From: Kribbella caucasensis
Lineage (GTDB): Bacteria > Actinomycetota > Actinomycetes > Propionibacteriales > Kribbellaceae
Length of the DNA stretch: 64,000 nt
Reading direction: 5' to 3'
NCBI RefSeq assembly: GCF_004361855.1
Contig: NZ_SNWQ01000030.1
Coordinates: 21,784 to 85,783, forward strand
Shown: positions 51,127 through 59,706 of the stretch, piece after piece
Position numbering within the stretch: position 1 is the first letter of the stretch
How the letters are laid out: each line of letters begins with the position of its first letter
Made by a program: the position numbers and the translations under genes
The notes under the pieces: model-generated
What the model saw: only the letters and a program-made list of their open reading frames with translations
Database searches by the model: none
What the model was told of the DNA's origin: nothing

Positions 51127-52149
51127 TCAGGCAAGGTTTAGCTGGAGGAGGACTTTGCCGGGGGTTTGTTTGGTGGCGGCGGCTGTCAGGGCTTCGGGGG
51201 CCTGGTGGAGGGGGAAGGTCTGGGTGATCAAGGGGGTCAGGTCCAGGCCGTTGTGGATGAGGTCTACTGCTTCGGTGATTTCGTCGATGAAGCGGTAGGA
51301 GCCCAGCCAGGTGATCTCCCGGGTGACGAGGTCTGCGAGGGCTGCGGGGGTTGGGGTGGCGGGGAGGTTTCCTACCTGGATGACGGTTCCGGCGCGGGCG
51401 GTTGCGCGTAGTACGGCGGCTAGGGCAGCCGGTACGCCGGATGCCTCGACGACCAGGTCGGACTCGGGCAGGACGTCTCCCGCGGAGAGGTCGCGGGTGT
51501 CGTCGGCGCCGAGGGCGAGGGCGAGCTTGAGGGCGGCCGCGTCGACGTCGGCAGCGATCACGCGAGCCGCGCCGCGAGCCTTGGCGGCGGCGACCACCAA
51601 CGAGCCGATCGACCCAGCGCCGTTGACGAGGATCTCGCGACCCCGCACGTCGCCGAGTCGGCCGACCGCGTGCAAGGCGACCGCGAGCGGTTCGGCCAAC
51701 GCGCCGGTCCGGGTCGAGACGCCCTCGGGAAGAGCCCGCAGTTGCGAAGCGCGCAGTACCTTCGCCTCGCAGAAAGCGCCGTCGACATGCGGATCGAAGG
51801 CCGCCGACCCGAGATAACGGACCTCGCGATGCAGATTCGTCCGCCCGGCCAACCGGCTCGGCAGGACGTCGTCCGACGGTGTGGCGGGATGCACGGTGAC
51901 CGCGTCCCCGGTCTGGAACCCCGTGACCCCAGGTCCGAGTTCAGCGACCCGACCGGCGATTTCATGACCGAGGACGAGCGGGTTGCGCAGTACGGCGGTC
52001 CCGGACGCACCGTGGACGGCGTACGAGATGTCGCTGCCGCAGATACCGCCCCACTCCATCGCGACCAGGACCTCACCAGGACCAGGCGACGGCAACGGCC
52101 GCTCCTCGACCCGGACATCACCGGGACCGTGCACGACGACGGCTTTCAT
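51127..52149 (-). CDS. Zinc-dependent alcohol dehydrogenase, L-idonate 5-dehydrogenase-like
   Basis: This 340-residue medium-chain dehydrogenase has catalytic-zinc ligands in GGICGSD and GHEIAG and a Rossmann segment ILVNGAGSIGSLVVAAAKARG. The usual four-Cys structural zinc loop is replaced by HPATPSDDVLPSRLAGRTNL, with no Cys at all. Overall it is closest in pattern to L-idonate/sorbitol-type dehydrogenases that oxidise sugar acids or polyols to ketoses. A decayed MFS transporter tail overlaps its start, suggesting the pair was once a transporter-dehydrogenase operon. Confidence 0.86.
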   Translation of the reverse strand: MKAVVVHGPGDVRVEERPLPSPGPGEVLVAMEWGGICGSDISYAVHGASGTAVLRNPLVLGHEIAGRVAELGPGVTGFQTGDAVTVHPATPSDDVLPSRLAGRTNLHREVRYLGSAAFDPHVDGAFCEAKVLRASQLRALPEGVSTRTGALAEPLAVALHAVGRLGDVRGREILVNGAGSIGSLVVAAAKARGAARVIAADVDAAALKLALALGADDTRDLSAGDVLPESDLVVEASGVPAALAAVLRATARAGTVIQVGNLPATPTPAALADLVTREITWLGSYRFIDEITEAVDLIHNGLDLTPLITQTFPLHQAPEALTAAATKQTPGKVLLQLNLA

Positions 52150-52288
52150 GCGGCATCTCCAACTGGACCAGGCCCCGGCCGCGGGTCTCCGGTGCGAGCC
52201 AGGCCGAGACGAACGTGACCAAGGCGTAGCACATGTACATCGCCACCAACGACACCCGCCCCACCCGTCGCAGCATCACCAGCTGGGA
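52118..52288 (-). pseudogene. Remnant of an MFS sugar transporter (C-terminus)
   Basis: Reading the minus strand from a stop at 52289, 56 open codons include the segment SLVAMYMCYALVTFVSAWLA then PETRGRGL, the end of the last helix and the RGR signature of MFS sugar/polyol transporters. There is no start, and the frame ends inside the dehydrogenase gene at 52118. Everything upstream has been replaced by the end of an ABC permease gene. This is a truncated relic. Confidence 0.7.
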
Positions 52289-52310
52289 CTAGGCAGGGCG
52301 GGTGGTTCAC

Positions 52311-53171
52311 TTACACAGATCGTTGGTACGTGCGGAAGGCGCGGGTCGACAGGTAGCCGACCAGGAGCGTGAAGGCCAGCAGGTAGGAGGAATGCCGGCC
52401 GACGGACGCCCAGTCGGGGTCGGCGGACAGCGCCTGCCGCGCCGCGACCGCGGCCCAGTCGACGGGGTTGTAGCGGGCCACCACCTCGACCCAGTGCGGG
52501 GCGAGCTTCGGGTCCATCATGATCGACGACAGGAACGTCAACGGCAGCGAGACGAACTGGAAGATCGCGATCAGCGCCTCCTGCTGCCGGGTCAGCAGCG
52601 CCACCGCGTTCGACAACGAGCCGAACGCCGTCCCGACCAGCACGGACGCCCCGATGGTCACGAGGTACCCGGCCACACCCCCGTCGTACCGGGCGCCGGC
52701 GGCGATCCCGATCGCGAACACGAGGATCGTCTGCAGGATCGTCGTGGTCGCGTTGCTGATCAGCTGCCCGGCCATCAACGCGCCGCGGCGGACCGGCGAG
52801 GCCAGCATCCGGTCCATCACCCCGCGCTCCATGTCGGCGATGAACGTGGTGCCGTTCCAGCCGCTCGTCATCAGAGCGGTCATCATCACGATCCCCGGAG
52901 TCAGGAACGCGATGTACGACGAGTCGCTGAATCCCGGCAGGTTGACGACACCCTTGAACAGCTGACCGAACAGCAGCAGCCAGATCGCGGGTTGCACCAG
53001 CGTGAAGGCGATCAGCGCAGGCGATCGGTACTGCGCCCGCAACCACCGGCCGACGATCAACCCGGTGTGCGCGAGCATCCCCTTGCGCTTCACGACCCGG
53101 CTGGGCGTAGTACGAGTGGCGGTGCCTGACCGGGGCGGTGGGGTGGGGCTCGAATCAATGCTCGTGCTCAT
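52311..53171 (-). CDS. ABC-2 type permease (DrrB-like)
   Basis: This 286-residue membrane protein has a short Pro/Arg N-terminus and six helices. The ABC-2 permease family hallmark is GWNGTTFIADMERGVMDRMLA, LLTRQQEALIAIFQF. It pairs with the adjacent ATPase for drug or lipid efflux. Its ATG (53171) meets the ATPase stop with one base overlapping (TGATG). Confidence 0.9.
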   Translation of the reverse strand: MSTSIDSSPTPPPRSGTATRTTPSRVVKRKGMLAHTGLIVGRWLRAQYRSPALIAFTLVQPAIWLLLFGQLFKGVVNLPGFSDSSYIAFLTPGIVMMTALMTSGWNGTTFIADMERGVMDRMLASPVRRGALMAGQLISNATTTILQTILVFAIGIAAGARYDGGVAGYLVTIGASVLVGTAFGSLSNAVALLTRQQEALIAIFQFVSLPLTFLSSIMMDPKLAPHWVEVVARYNPVDWAAVAARQALSADPDWASVGRHSSYLLAFTLLVGYLSTRAFRTYQRSV

Positions 53172-54169
53172 CAGGCGGCCATCCCTTCGGTATCGGCGGA
53201 CTCGGCCGCGCGGAACGACCGACCGGTGTAGCGCAGGTAGACGTCGTCCAGCGACGGCCGGGACACGGTCACCGCGGTGACCGGAACCGCCTTCTCCTCA
53301 AGGGCTCCGAGCACAGCCGGTACTGCGGTCGCACCGCTGTCGACCCGAGCGCGCAAGGTGTTGCCGTCGACAACTATTTCACCGATCCCGGGGAGCCGTG
53401 CGAGCAACGTGCGGACGGTTCCGTCGGTATCGGCGTCCACCAGCTCGATGCTGACGGAGTCGCCGCGAAGCTCCGCCTTCAGGGCCTCGGGGGTGCCCTC
53501 GGCAACGACCTTGCCGTGGTCGACGATCGCGAGTTGGCCGGCCAGCCGATCCGCTTCCTCCAGGTAGTGGGTGGTGAGCAGCACGGTCATGCCTTCTTCG
53601 CCGGCGAGCCGTTCGACCTCGATCCAGAGGTCCGCTCGGGCTTCCGGGTCCAGGCCGGTGGTCGGTTCGTCGAGGAACAGCACACGGGGACGGTGGACGA
53701 GGCCGAGGGCGACGTCGAGCTTGCGCTGCATGCCGCCGGAGTACGTGCGGACCTGGCGGCCACCGGCTTCTTCGAGGCCGAACCGCTGCAACAGCTCGGT
53801 GGCCCGGCGGATCGCATCCGATCGGGACAGGCCGTAGATCCGGCCGCTGAGGAGGAGGTTCTCGATCCCGGTGGCCATCGGGTCGGCGCTCGGTTTCTGC
53901 GGGACGTACCCGATCGCGCGGCGGACCTCGTCCTGGTCCCGGATCACGTCGTGGCCCGCGACCCGCGCCGTACCGGAGTCCGCGCGGGACAATGTGGTGA
54001 GGATCTTGACGGTGGTGGACTTGCCGGCGCCGTTAGGGCCGAGCAGCCCGAGTACGACGCCTTCCGGCACGTGGAAGGTGAGGCCGTCGAGCGCACGCAG
54101 CGGGGGCTTCTTGCGGGCACCCCGATACGTCTTGACCAGCTCGATCGCCTCGAGGGCAGGCTTTGCCAT
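53171..54169 (-). CDS. ABC transporter ATPase (DrrA-like)
   Basis: ATG 54169 gives 332 residues. Walker A is GPNGAGKST, the signature is YSGGMQRKLDVALGL, Walker B is VLFLDEPTTGLD, and the switch His is in LLTTHYLEEADRL. The extended tail (~100 residues) after the ATPase core is typical of DrrA-type drug exporters. A GACTCC...GGAGTC inverted repeat with CTTCGAAG inside (54178-54200) precedes the start. Upstream is the PadR gene, which probably regulates this pair. Confidence 0.91.
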   Translation of the reverse strand: MAKPALEAIELVKTYRGARKKPPLRALDGLTFHVPEGVVLGLLGPNGAGKSTTVKILTTLSRADSGTARVAGHDVIRDQDEVRRAIGYVPQKPSADPMATGIENLLLSGRIYGLSRSDAIRRATELLQRFGLEEAGGRQVRTYSGGMQRKLDVALGLVHRPRVLFLDEPTTGLDPEARADLWIEVERLAGEEGMTVLLTTHYLEEADRLAGQLAIVDHGKVVAEGTPEALKAELRGDSVSIELVDADTDGTVRTLLARLPGIGEIVVDGNTLRARVDSGATAVPAVLGALEEKAVPVTAVTVSRPSLDDVYLRYTGRSFRAAESADTEGMAA

Positions 54170-54313
54170 AGTGATGTGACTCCTTCGAAGGTGAGGAGTC
54201 GGTCCACGGCTGGCTATCCTGATGAGTGCGCCTTGGGTATCAGGTCCAGCGGACCGACTCGAGGAACTGCGGCCCTCGACCAGGTGTTGCCGCACCTGTG
54301 CCGGGGGCCGTTT

Positions 54314-55009
54314 CTATCGGGCTTCGGGCGGGACCTCCTGCAACCAGGGAAACTCCTCGCCGAAGTACTTGACCGGGTCCCTGAGCAGGTCGGTCATCGG
54401 GATCCCCAGTTTCTCGACCAACTCGTACCCCTGACGCCAGAAACCGGCGCCCTCCAGTTCGTCGTTGCGGATCCGGTCGGCCAGCCGGCTGGCGAACTCC
54501 GCCTCGGTCCGGATCAGTTCGAGCCGGAACTCCGATTCGACCCAGAACAGCTGCGGCAGCCCCATGGCCCGCAACTGCTCGTGCGTCGCCTCGAACTGCT
54601 CGATCTCGGCGCGCAGCACCTCGGCCCGCTGCTCGAGCAGCTCGATCACCTTGGCCGGCGGGAAGGCCGGCAGGTAGGCGAGACCGGCTTCGAGCTGGCT
54701 GAAGTCCTTCTCCGGCCGGGCCAGCAACTCGGTGAGCCAGTCGGCGAACTCGGCCTGACCCGCCTCGGTGATCGCGTAGACGGTCCGCTCCGGCCGGTTG
54801 CCCTCGCGCAGGGTCTCCACGGCCTTGATGAAGCCGTGCTTCTCCAGCGCGCTGACGACCGAGTAGAGCGAGCCGTAGTTGAGCCGGATGCTCAGGTCTT
54901 TGCCGCGCGACTTCAGCATCGTGGAGATCTCGTACGGGTGCATCGGACGCTCACCCAGGCTGCCGAGCACGGCGAAGGCGAGCGGGTTCGCCACCTTTCG
55001 CTTGGCCAT
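54314..55009 (-). CDS. PadR family transcriptional regulator
   Basis: This 231-residue regulator has the PadR winged helix (LAFAVLGSLGERPMHPYEI, then LNYGSLYSVVSALEKHGFI) and a C-terminal helical dimerisation part (AEVLRAEIEQFEATHEQL). It is upstream of the DrrAB-like exporter on the same strand. Two palindromic boxes sit in its promoter (55031-55046 and 55071-55084), so autoregulation is likely. Confidence 0.92.
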   Translation of the reverse strand: MAKRKVANPLAFAVLGSLGERPMHPYEISTMLKSRGKDLSIRLNYGSLYSVVSALEKHGFIKAVETLREGNRPERTVYAITEAGQAEFADWLTELLARPEKDFSQLEAGLAYLPAFPPAKVIELLEQRAEVLRAEIEQFEATHEQLRAMGLPQLFWVESEFRLELIRTEAEFASRLADRIRNDELEGAGFWRQGYELVEKLGIPMTDLLRDPVKYFGEEFPWLQEVPPEAR

Positions 55010-55030
55010 GACAGCCTCCTCGATCTCGGT

Positions 55031-55046
55031 TACTCGAAATCGAGTA
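55031..55046. promoter_or_regulatory. Palindromic PadR operator
   Basis: TACTCG-AAAT-CGAGTA (55031-55046) is a perfect 6-bp inverted repeat with a 4-bp centre, just before the padR start at 55009. A related box AGTAC-TCGG-GTACT follows at 55071-55084. These fit the palindromes PadR repressors use on their own genes. Confidence 0.6.
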
Positions 55047-55118
55047 TTCGCATCCGGCTACCCGGTGTCAAGTACTCGGGTACTGCGGATAGCTGGGGCG
55101 CGGCGGGTTGGTCAGGCG

Positions 55119-55154
55119 CGGCGAAACGAGTTGGGGCGGCGAAACGAGTTGGGT
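55119..55154. repeat. 18-bp tandem repeat, two copies
   Basis: CGGCGAAACGAGTTGGGG (55119-55136) is followed at once by CGGCGAAACGAGTTGGGT (55137-55154). It lies just after the adenosine deaminase stop codon (minus strand). A local duplication with no visible role. Confidence 0.7.
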
Positions 55155-56233
55155 CAGCCGAGCTGTTCGGCGTACCAGGGCTTGATCACCGTGTCGATGA
55201 TCGCGAGCCGCTCGTCGAAGGGCAGGAAGGCGGACTTCATCGCGTTGATCGCGAACCAGCGGACGTCGGCCAGGGTGTAGTCGAACGCGTCGGCGAGCAG
55301 GGCGAGTTCGCGGCTCATCGACGTGCCGCTCATCAGCCGGTTGTCGGTGTTCACGGTGACCCGGAACCGGAGTTTGGTGAGCAGCCCGATCGGGTGCCGC
55401 GCGATCGAGTCGGCCGCGCCGGTCTGCAGGTTGCTGCTCGGGCACATCTCCAGCGGGATCCGCTGGTCCCGGACGTACGCCGCGAGCCGGCCGAGCTCGA
55501 CCTTGCCGTCGTCGCCGGCGGACTCGTCGTACCTGATGTCGTCGATGATCCGGACGCCGTGCCCGAGCCGGTCGGCACCGCACCACTGGATCGCCTGCCA
55601 GATCGACGGGAGCCCGAACGCCTCGCCGGCGTGGATGGTGAAGTGGGCGTTCTCGCGCTGCAGGTACTCGAACGCGTCCAGGTGCCGGGTGGGCGGGTAC
55701 CCCGCTTCGGCGCCGGCGATGTCGAACCCGACCACCCCGGAGTCCCGGTAGGCGACGGCGAGCTCCGCGATCTCCATCGAGCGGGCCTTGTGCCGCATCG
55801 CCGTCAGCAGTTGCCGCGCGACGATCGGGCGTTCCGCGTGCGCCATACCGTGCTCGAAGCCTTCGCGGACCGCGTCGACCACTTGTTCCAGCGTGAGCCC
55901 GGCGGTCAGATGCTGCTCGGGCGCGTACCGGATCTCCGCGTAGACGACTCCGTCCGCAGCCAGATCCTGCACACACTCGCTCGCCACCCGGCGGATCGCC
56001 TCGGCGTTCTGCATCACCGCGACGGTGTGGTCGAACGTCTCCAGATACCGCTCGAGCGACCCCGAATCGGCCGACTCCACGAACCACTCACCCAGCTCGT
56101 CGGCATCCGTCCGGGGCAGCCGATGCCCGAGCTCACCGGCCAGCTCGAGCACCGTCCCCGGCCGCAACCCACCATCCAGATGGTCATGCAGCAACACCTT
56201 CGGCGCAGCCGTCAACTGCTCGTGCCTGATCAT
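55154..56233 (-). CDS. add: Adenosine deaminase
   Basis: This 359-residue enzyme deaminates adenosine to inosine. Zinc ligands and catalytic residues are present: HDHLDGG near the start, TIHAGEAFG, LGHGVRI, CPSSN and VNTDNRLM. Length is normal. It acts in purine salvage in the cytoplasm. It stands alone, followed by a tandem repeat and the PadR promoter. Confidence 0.93.
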   Translation of the reverse strand: MIRHEQLTAAPKVLLHDHLDGGLRPGTVLELAGELGHRLPRTDADELGEWFVESADSGSLERYLETFDHTVAVMQNAEAIRRVASECVQDLAADGVVYAEIRYAPEQHLTAGLTLEQVVDAVREGFEHGMAHAERPIVARQLLTAMRHKARSMEIAELAVAYRDSGVVGFDIAGAEAGYPPTRHLDAFEYLQRENAHFTIHAGEAFGLPSIWQAIQWCGADRLGHGVRIIDDIRYDESAGDDGKVELGRLAAYVRDQRIPLEMCPSSNLQTGAADSIARHPIGLLTKLRFRVTVNTDNRLMSGTSMSRELALLADAFDYTLADVRWFAINAMKSAFLPFDERLAIIDTVIKPWYAEQLG

Positions 56234-56336
56234 CCCGCCATCTTCTCAGGCGAGCTCACAATCTGCCCCAGACTGCCCCACGATGCCCCGCAAAGGTGGT
56301 CGTGTCGGGCGCGCCGCCTGCGAAAGCCTTGACCCT

Positions 56337-56790
56337 ATGGACGAAACCAAAACCGCTCCCCGCTTCGAGAGCGCACCCGCCCGATCCTCACTCCCCGACT
56401 GGTACCCGGACCTGCTGGACCGCATCTCGGCGCATGTCGCAACCGGCCACAGGCGTGCGGTAACTGCCGCCAACAAAGAAAGGCTCGGGAGTTACTGGTC
56501 GATCGGCAAGGAGATCCTCGACCGCCAGCAGGCCGAAGGATGGGGCAGCAGGGTTATCTATCGCCTTTCGACGGACCTCAAGTCGCGGTTCTCGGGAGCG
56601 AAGGGCTACTCGCCTCGCAACCTCAAGTACATGCGGACTTTCGCGGCCGCCTGGCCGGACCCCTCATTTGTGCAACAAGCTGTTCTCGGTACCTCCAGCA
56701 CTCGCTCTCGACTGTGACCTGCGGCTTTACGTCCGCAAGTGCACTAGTCGAAGTGGAAGAGGGAAGAGTGGCTGCGTAGGCGTTTCCTGA
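56337..56790 (+). pseudogene. Broken DUF1016 (YhcG-like) nuclease gene
   Basis: ATG 56337 begins a frame with the DUF1016 N-terminal pattern (LDRISAHVATGHRRAVTAAN, YWSIGKEILDRQQAEGWG, GYSPRNLKYMRTFAAAWPD) but it stops after 126 codons, soon after FVQQ. The homologous next part appears in the +1 frame (LDCDLRLYVRKCTSR) and then ends at 56790. Full proteins are about 350 residues, so both a frameshift/deletion and the loss of the nuclease half are evident. Confidence 0.75.
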
Positions 56791-56870
56791 CACCGGTTGG
56801 TGATCGGATACGACACCGTCGGCGTTGTGGGTGGAGTTGTGGTGATGACTTCCGACACTTACCAAGCGGA

Positions 56871-57167
56871 TCAGGCGTTTCCACTGGTTCGTCGGCTCAT
56901 GACCAGAAACAAGCCGCCAGCGATCGTCTGGACGGCCGCGGCCGTCGCAAGGACAGTCAACACGCCAACCCCGTCAGCGAGGACGCCGCTGACGCCCGCG
57001 CTCGACAGCATCGCCACCGCGTAGACGTTGCCCGTCGTACCAACCGCCCGTGCGCGATGTTCGTCTGGCACTGACGTCACCAGCAAAGTGTTGGAGGCGA
57101 CCCACGAGATGGTAAGCGGAGCGTTCTCCTCGCTTCCTCCGTCTACTCCTGCCGACGCCGCAGCCAT
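56871..57167 (-). pseudogene. C-terminal fragment of an MFS transporter
   Basis: The 98-codon frame contains two membrane helices (NTLLVTSVPDEHRARAVGTT, then GNVYAVAMLSSAGVSGVLAD and TVLATAAAVQTIAGGLFLVM), the pattern of the end of an MFS transporter. No N-terminal eight or ten helices are present and the ATG is not at a family start. It is a remnant beside the broken DUF1016 gene. Confidence 0.6.
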
Positions 57168-57206
57168 TCCATCAAACTCTCAGCGTCTCGTTGGGGCTCC
57201 AATGCC

Positions 57207-57851
57207 TCAGCTGCGGAGCAACGTGAGCACTGCCAGAACGCGGCGGTTGACGTCCGGTGATGGCTCGAGACCGAGCTTGCGGAAGACCTGGGCACAGACT
57301 GTTTCGACCGTGCGTTCGCTGACCGTGAGCTCGCCGGCGATGCCGGCGTTCGACCGGCCCTCGGCCATGAGAGCGAGAATGTCTCGCTCGCGTGGCGTGA
57401 GGTGGCTGAGCGGTGAGTCCGGGCGCCGACGCTTCATGAGCCGGTACACGATGGTGGGGTCGACAACGCACTCACCCTCGGTCACCCGGCGCATGGCATC
57501 GACCAGGATCGCGATGTCTGAGACACGTTCCTTGAGCAGGTAACCGAGCCCGCTGGGTTGATCGGCAAGCAGCCGCAGGGCGTAGCGCGCCTCGAGATAT
57601 TGGCTGAGCACAACGACTGCAGTCGCCGGGTAGCGCTCCCGGATGCGGCGAGCCGCGACCAGACCCTCGTCCTTGTGGGTCGGCGGCATCCGGATGTCTA
57701 CGGTCGCCACATCCGGCCGTTCCAGTGCGACCAACTGCATGAGTGCATCGGAATCGGCCGCCTCCCCGACGACCTCGACGCCGGCATCGGTGAGCAGTCG
57801 GGCGAGACCCGACCTGACCAGCATGACGTCGTCGGCGACTACTGCCCGCAA
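57207..57851 (-). CDS. NarL/LuxR family response regulator
   Basis: This 214-residue regulator has a receiver domain (VVADD acidic pocket, Asp52 in VDIRMP, Lys in LLKERV) and a C-terminal LuxR helix-turn-helix (LTPRERDILALMAEGRSNAGIA then VSERTVETVCAQVFRKLGL). It overlaps the histidine kinase gene by 13 bp, so the two are translated together. Asp52 would receive the phosphate from that kinase's His419. Confidence 0.94.
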   Translation of the reverse strand: MRAVVADDVMLVRSGLARLLTDAGVEVVGEAADSDALMQLVALERPDVATVDIRMPPTHKDEGLVAARRIRERYPATAVVVLSQYLEARYALRLLADQPSGLGYLLKERVSDIAILVDAMRRVTEGECVVDPTIVYRLMKRRRPDSPLSHLTPRERDILALMAEGRSNAGIAGELTVSERTVETVCAQVFRKLGLEPSPDVNRRVLAVLTLLRS

Positions 57852-59626
57852 GGGATCACCGCCGTGACTACTGTCGCACCGGTTGCAGCTTCCGCCGTCG
57901 TCAGCCGTCCGCCGAGCGCACCGACGCGGTCGGCAACATTAACGACGTCTGCTACCACGAGCGTTCCGACAGCGCCTTTGACCTCCACACTGACGGTCAG
58001 TGTGTCACCGTCCCGGTCGACCAAGATCACCGCGCGCGTGTTTGGCCCCGGGTGCTCCACCGAGTTGAGAACGGCGGCGACCGTTGCGTACGCAGCCATT
58101 GCGGTCTCCATGCCGACATTGTCGCGCGTACGGACATCCAGCGTGGTTGGAACATCGGATGCCGCGGTCAGTTCGTCCAGGGCCGAGGCCAGTCCCTCGT
58201 CGGCGAGCACGCTGGGGAAGATGCCATGCGCGAGTCGGCGCAGTTGCCCGAGCGCATTTCGAACCCGACTCTCTGCTGCCGTCAGGCGAAGAGAAGTCGA
58301 TGGATCGGCGCCAGCGAGCGCGACTTTCAGATGGAACGCGACACTGACCAAGCGCTGCTGTGCACCGTCGTGCAGGTCGCGCTCGATGCGCCGTCGCTCA
58401 CTGTCGGACGCGGCGACCACGCGTCGCTGAGAGGCCTGAACGTCGGCTAGCCGCGCCTTCGCCACCGCCGAGAGCTGGGCATTCTGCAGTGCTAGCCGGG
58501 TGGCGGGTGTGAGCGCAGCGATCAGGTCGCCCTGGTCGGTACCCCGTGCGACGAGGAGACGAAGCACTGGGCCGGACTCATCCGACAGAACGATGTACTT
58601 ATCTTGGCCGGGCAGGTCAGTGGCGTCCCGACCGGCGACGTCTACCCACCGCGCCTCTCCCGGGACGGCGAAGTGCACCCCTTGTACGCCACTGAGTGCC
58701 GCCACCGGTCCGGACAGCCGAGCCGCCAACCGGTCGACGGCGGTGCGTACGCGAAGGGTTCGAGCCACAACAATGCACACAGCGATAGCTGCGATCGCCA
58801 CGGACACAGCCGGGAGTACAAGCAGCAGGCCTGCGGCCGTGTTGTCCCCCCAAGTCGCCAACCGTATGCCGGCTGACACAACCTGCAAGCACAGCGCCAC
58901 AATCACGGCGCCGATGATCAGGCGAGGGGTGTGCCGATCGCTATCCCTCAGAACGATGATGGCAGCGAGGACCGCCCCGACGATGGTCAGCGAGGACGAC
59001 ACCACCACCGCGGACCTGGTCGACATCAATCCGTCGAGGAGCGGCGTGACATTCACACAGGTGACCGTGCATCTGGAGTCAGCAAACGGGTTGTAGCCGA
59101 GGAGGTGGACGACCCCGCTGGCGACGACGAGCGCGACCACGATCCGCATTGCCGTGGACGGATTGCTTGAACCCGGTGCCGACCAGTTCAGCGCAACAAG
59201 CGCAACCATGATGGCGAACGGCGTTGCCGCAAGAACACCGGCCTGGATCCGGTCGGGAAGCCAGGACCAGGCGGCCCACAACGGAAGGAGCGAGCCAATC
59301 GTTGCCACCGACAGGCCACCGGATGCTCCCGGGCGGGTCCTGGTCGCCCAAAGGCCGCCGACGATCAAGCCGATGAGAATCAGGCCGACCACTGTCAGCC
59401 AGGCTGGAAACCGCCTGCCGGCATAAGCGAAAGGATCGTCCCCGGCGCGAACTGCCAAAGCTGACACCAGCACCGTCAGCACCGCCACCCCGGTGGCGAT
59501 CGAATTGATCACAGCCCTGGCCTGACGCGCGCGCATCTGCCTCACGCGTTGCATCGAGCCGGATCGGGCCATATGCGCCGTTCTGCGGGGGTAGGTTGTG
59601 AGGTTCTGCAGTTCAGTGTTATCCAC
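57839..59626 (-). CDS. Histidine kinase with degenerate ATP-binding domain (HK1)
   Basis: This 595-residue membrane protein has about eight helices (35-290), a GAF-like segment (300-385), then the HisKA_3 helix RRRIERDLHDGAQQ with the phosphoacceptor His419 intact. The CA domain is broken: the N-box position is AAYATVAAVLNSVEHP (Glu lost), and the G1 box D-D-G-x-G-G is replaced by VEVKGAVG at 547-554, so both Asp are gone. G2 is also weak. It should be phosphorylated but cannot easily bind ATP by itself. Overlaps the response regulator gene. Confidence 0.9.
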   Translation of the reverse strand: MDNTELQNLTTYPRRTAHMARSGSMQRVRQMRARQARAVINSIATGVAVLTVLVSALAVRAGDDPFAYAGRRFPAWLTVVGLILIGLIVGGLWATRTRPGASGGLSVATIGSLLPLWAAWSWLPDRIQAGVLAATPFAIMVALVALNWSAPGSSNPSTAMRIVVALVVASGVVHLLGYNPFADSRCTVTCVNVTPLLDGLMSTRSAVVVSSSLTIVGAVLAAIIVLRDSDRHTPRLIIGAVIVALCLQVVSAGIRLATWGDNTAAGLLLVLPAVSVAIAAIAVCIVVARTLRVRTAVDRLAARLSGPVAALSGVQGVHFAVPGEARWVDVAGRDATDLPGQDKYIVLSDESGPVLRLLVARGTDQGDLIAALTPATRLALQNAQLSAVAKARLADVQASQRRVVAASDSERRRIERDLHDGAQQRLVSVAFHLKVALAGADPSTSLRLTAAESRVRNALGQLRRLAHGIFPSVLADEGLASALDELTAASDVPTTLDVRTRDNVGMETAMAAYATVAAVLNSVEHPGPNTRAVILVDRDGDTLTVSVEVKGAVGTLVVADVVNVADRVGALGGRLTTAEAATGATVVTAVIPCGQ

Positions 59627-59706
59627 ATCCGAGTACCGAGGAAACCCGGTGGGCCACGCCGAGCCCGGCCCCTAGCGTAAAAGCATCGGACGACTAGGAG
59701 CACATT

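Noticed and set aside
55119..55154. CRISPR-like or other functional array at the 18-bp tandem repeat
   Set aside because: Only two copies with no spacers; a simple local duplication.
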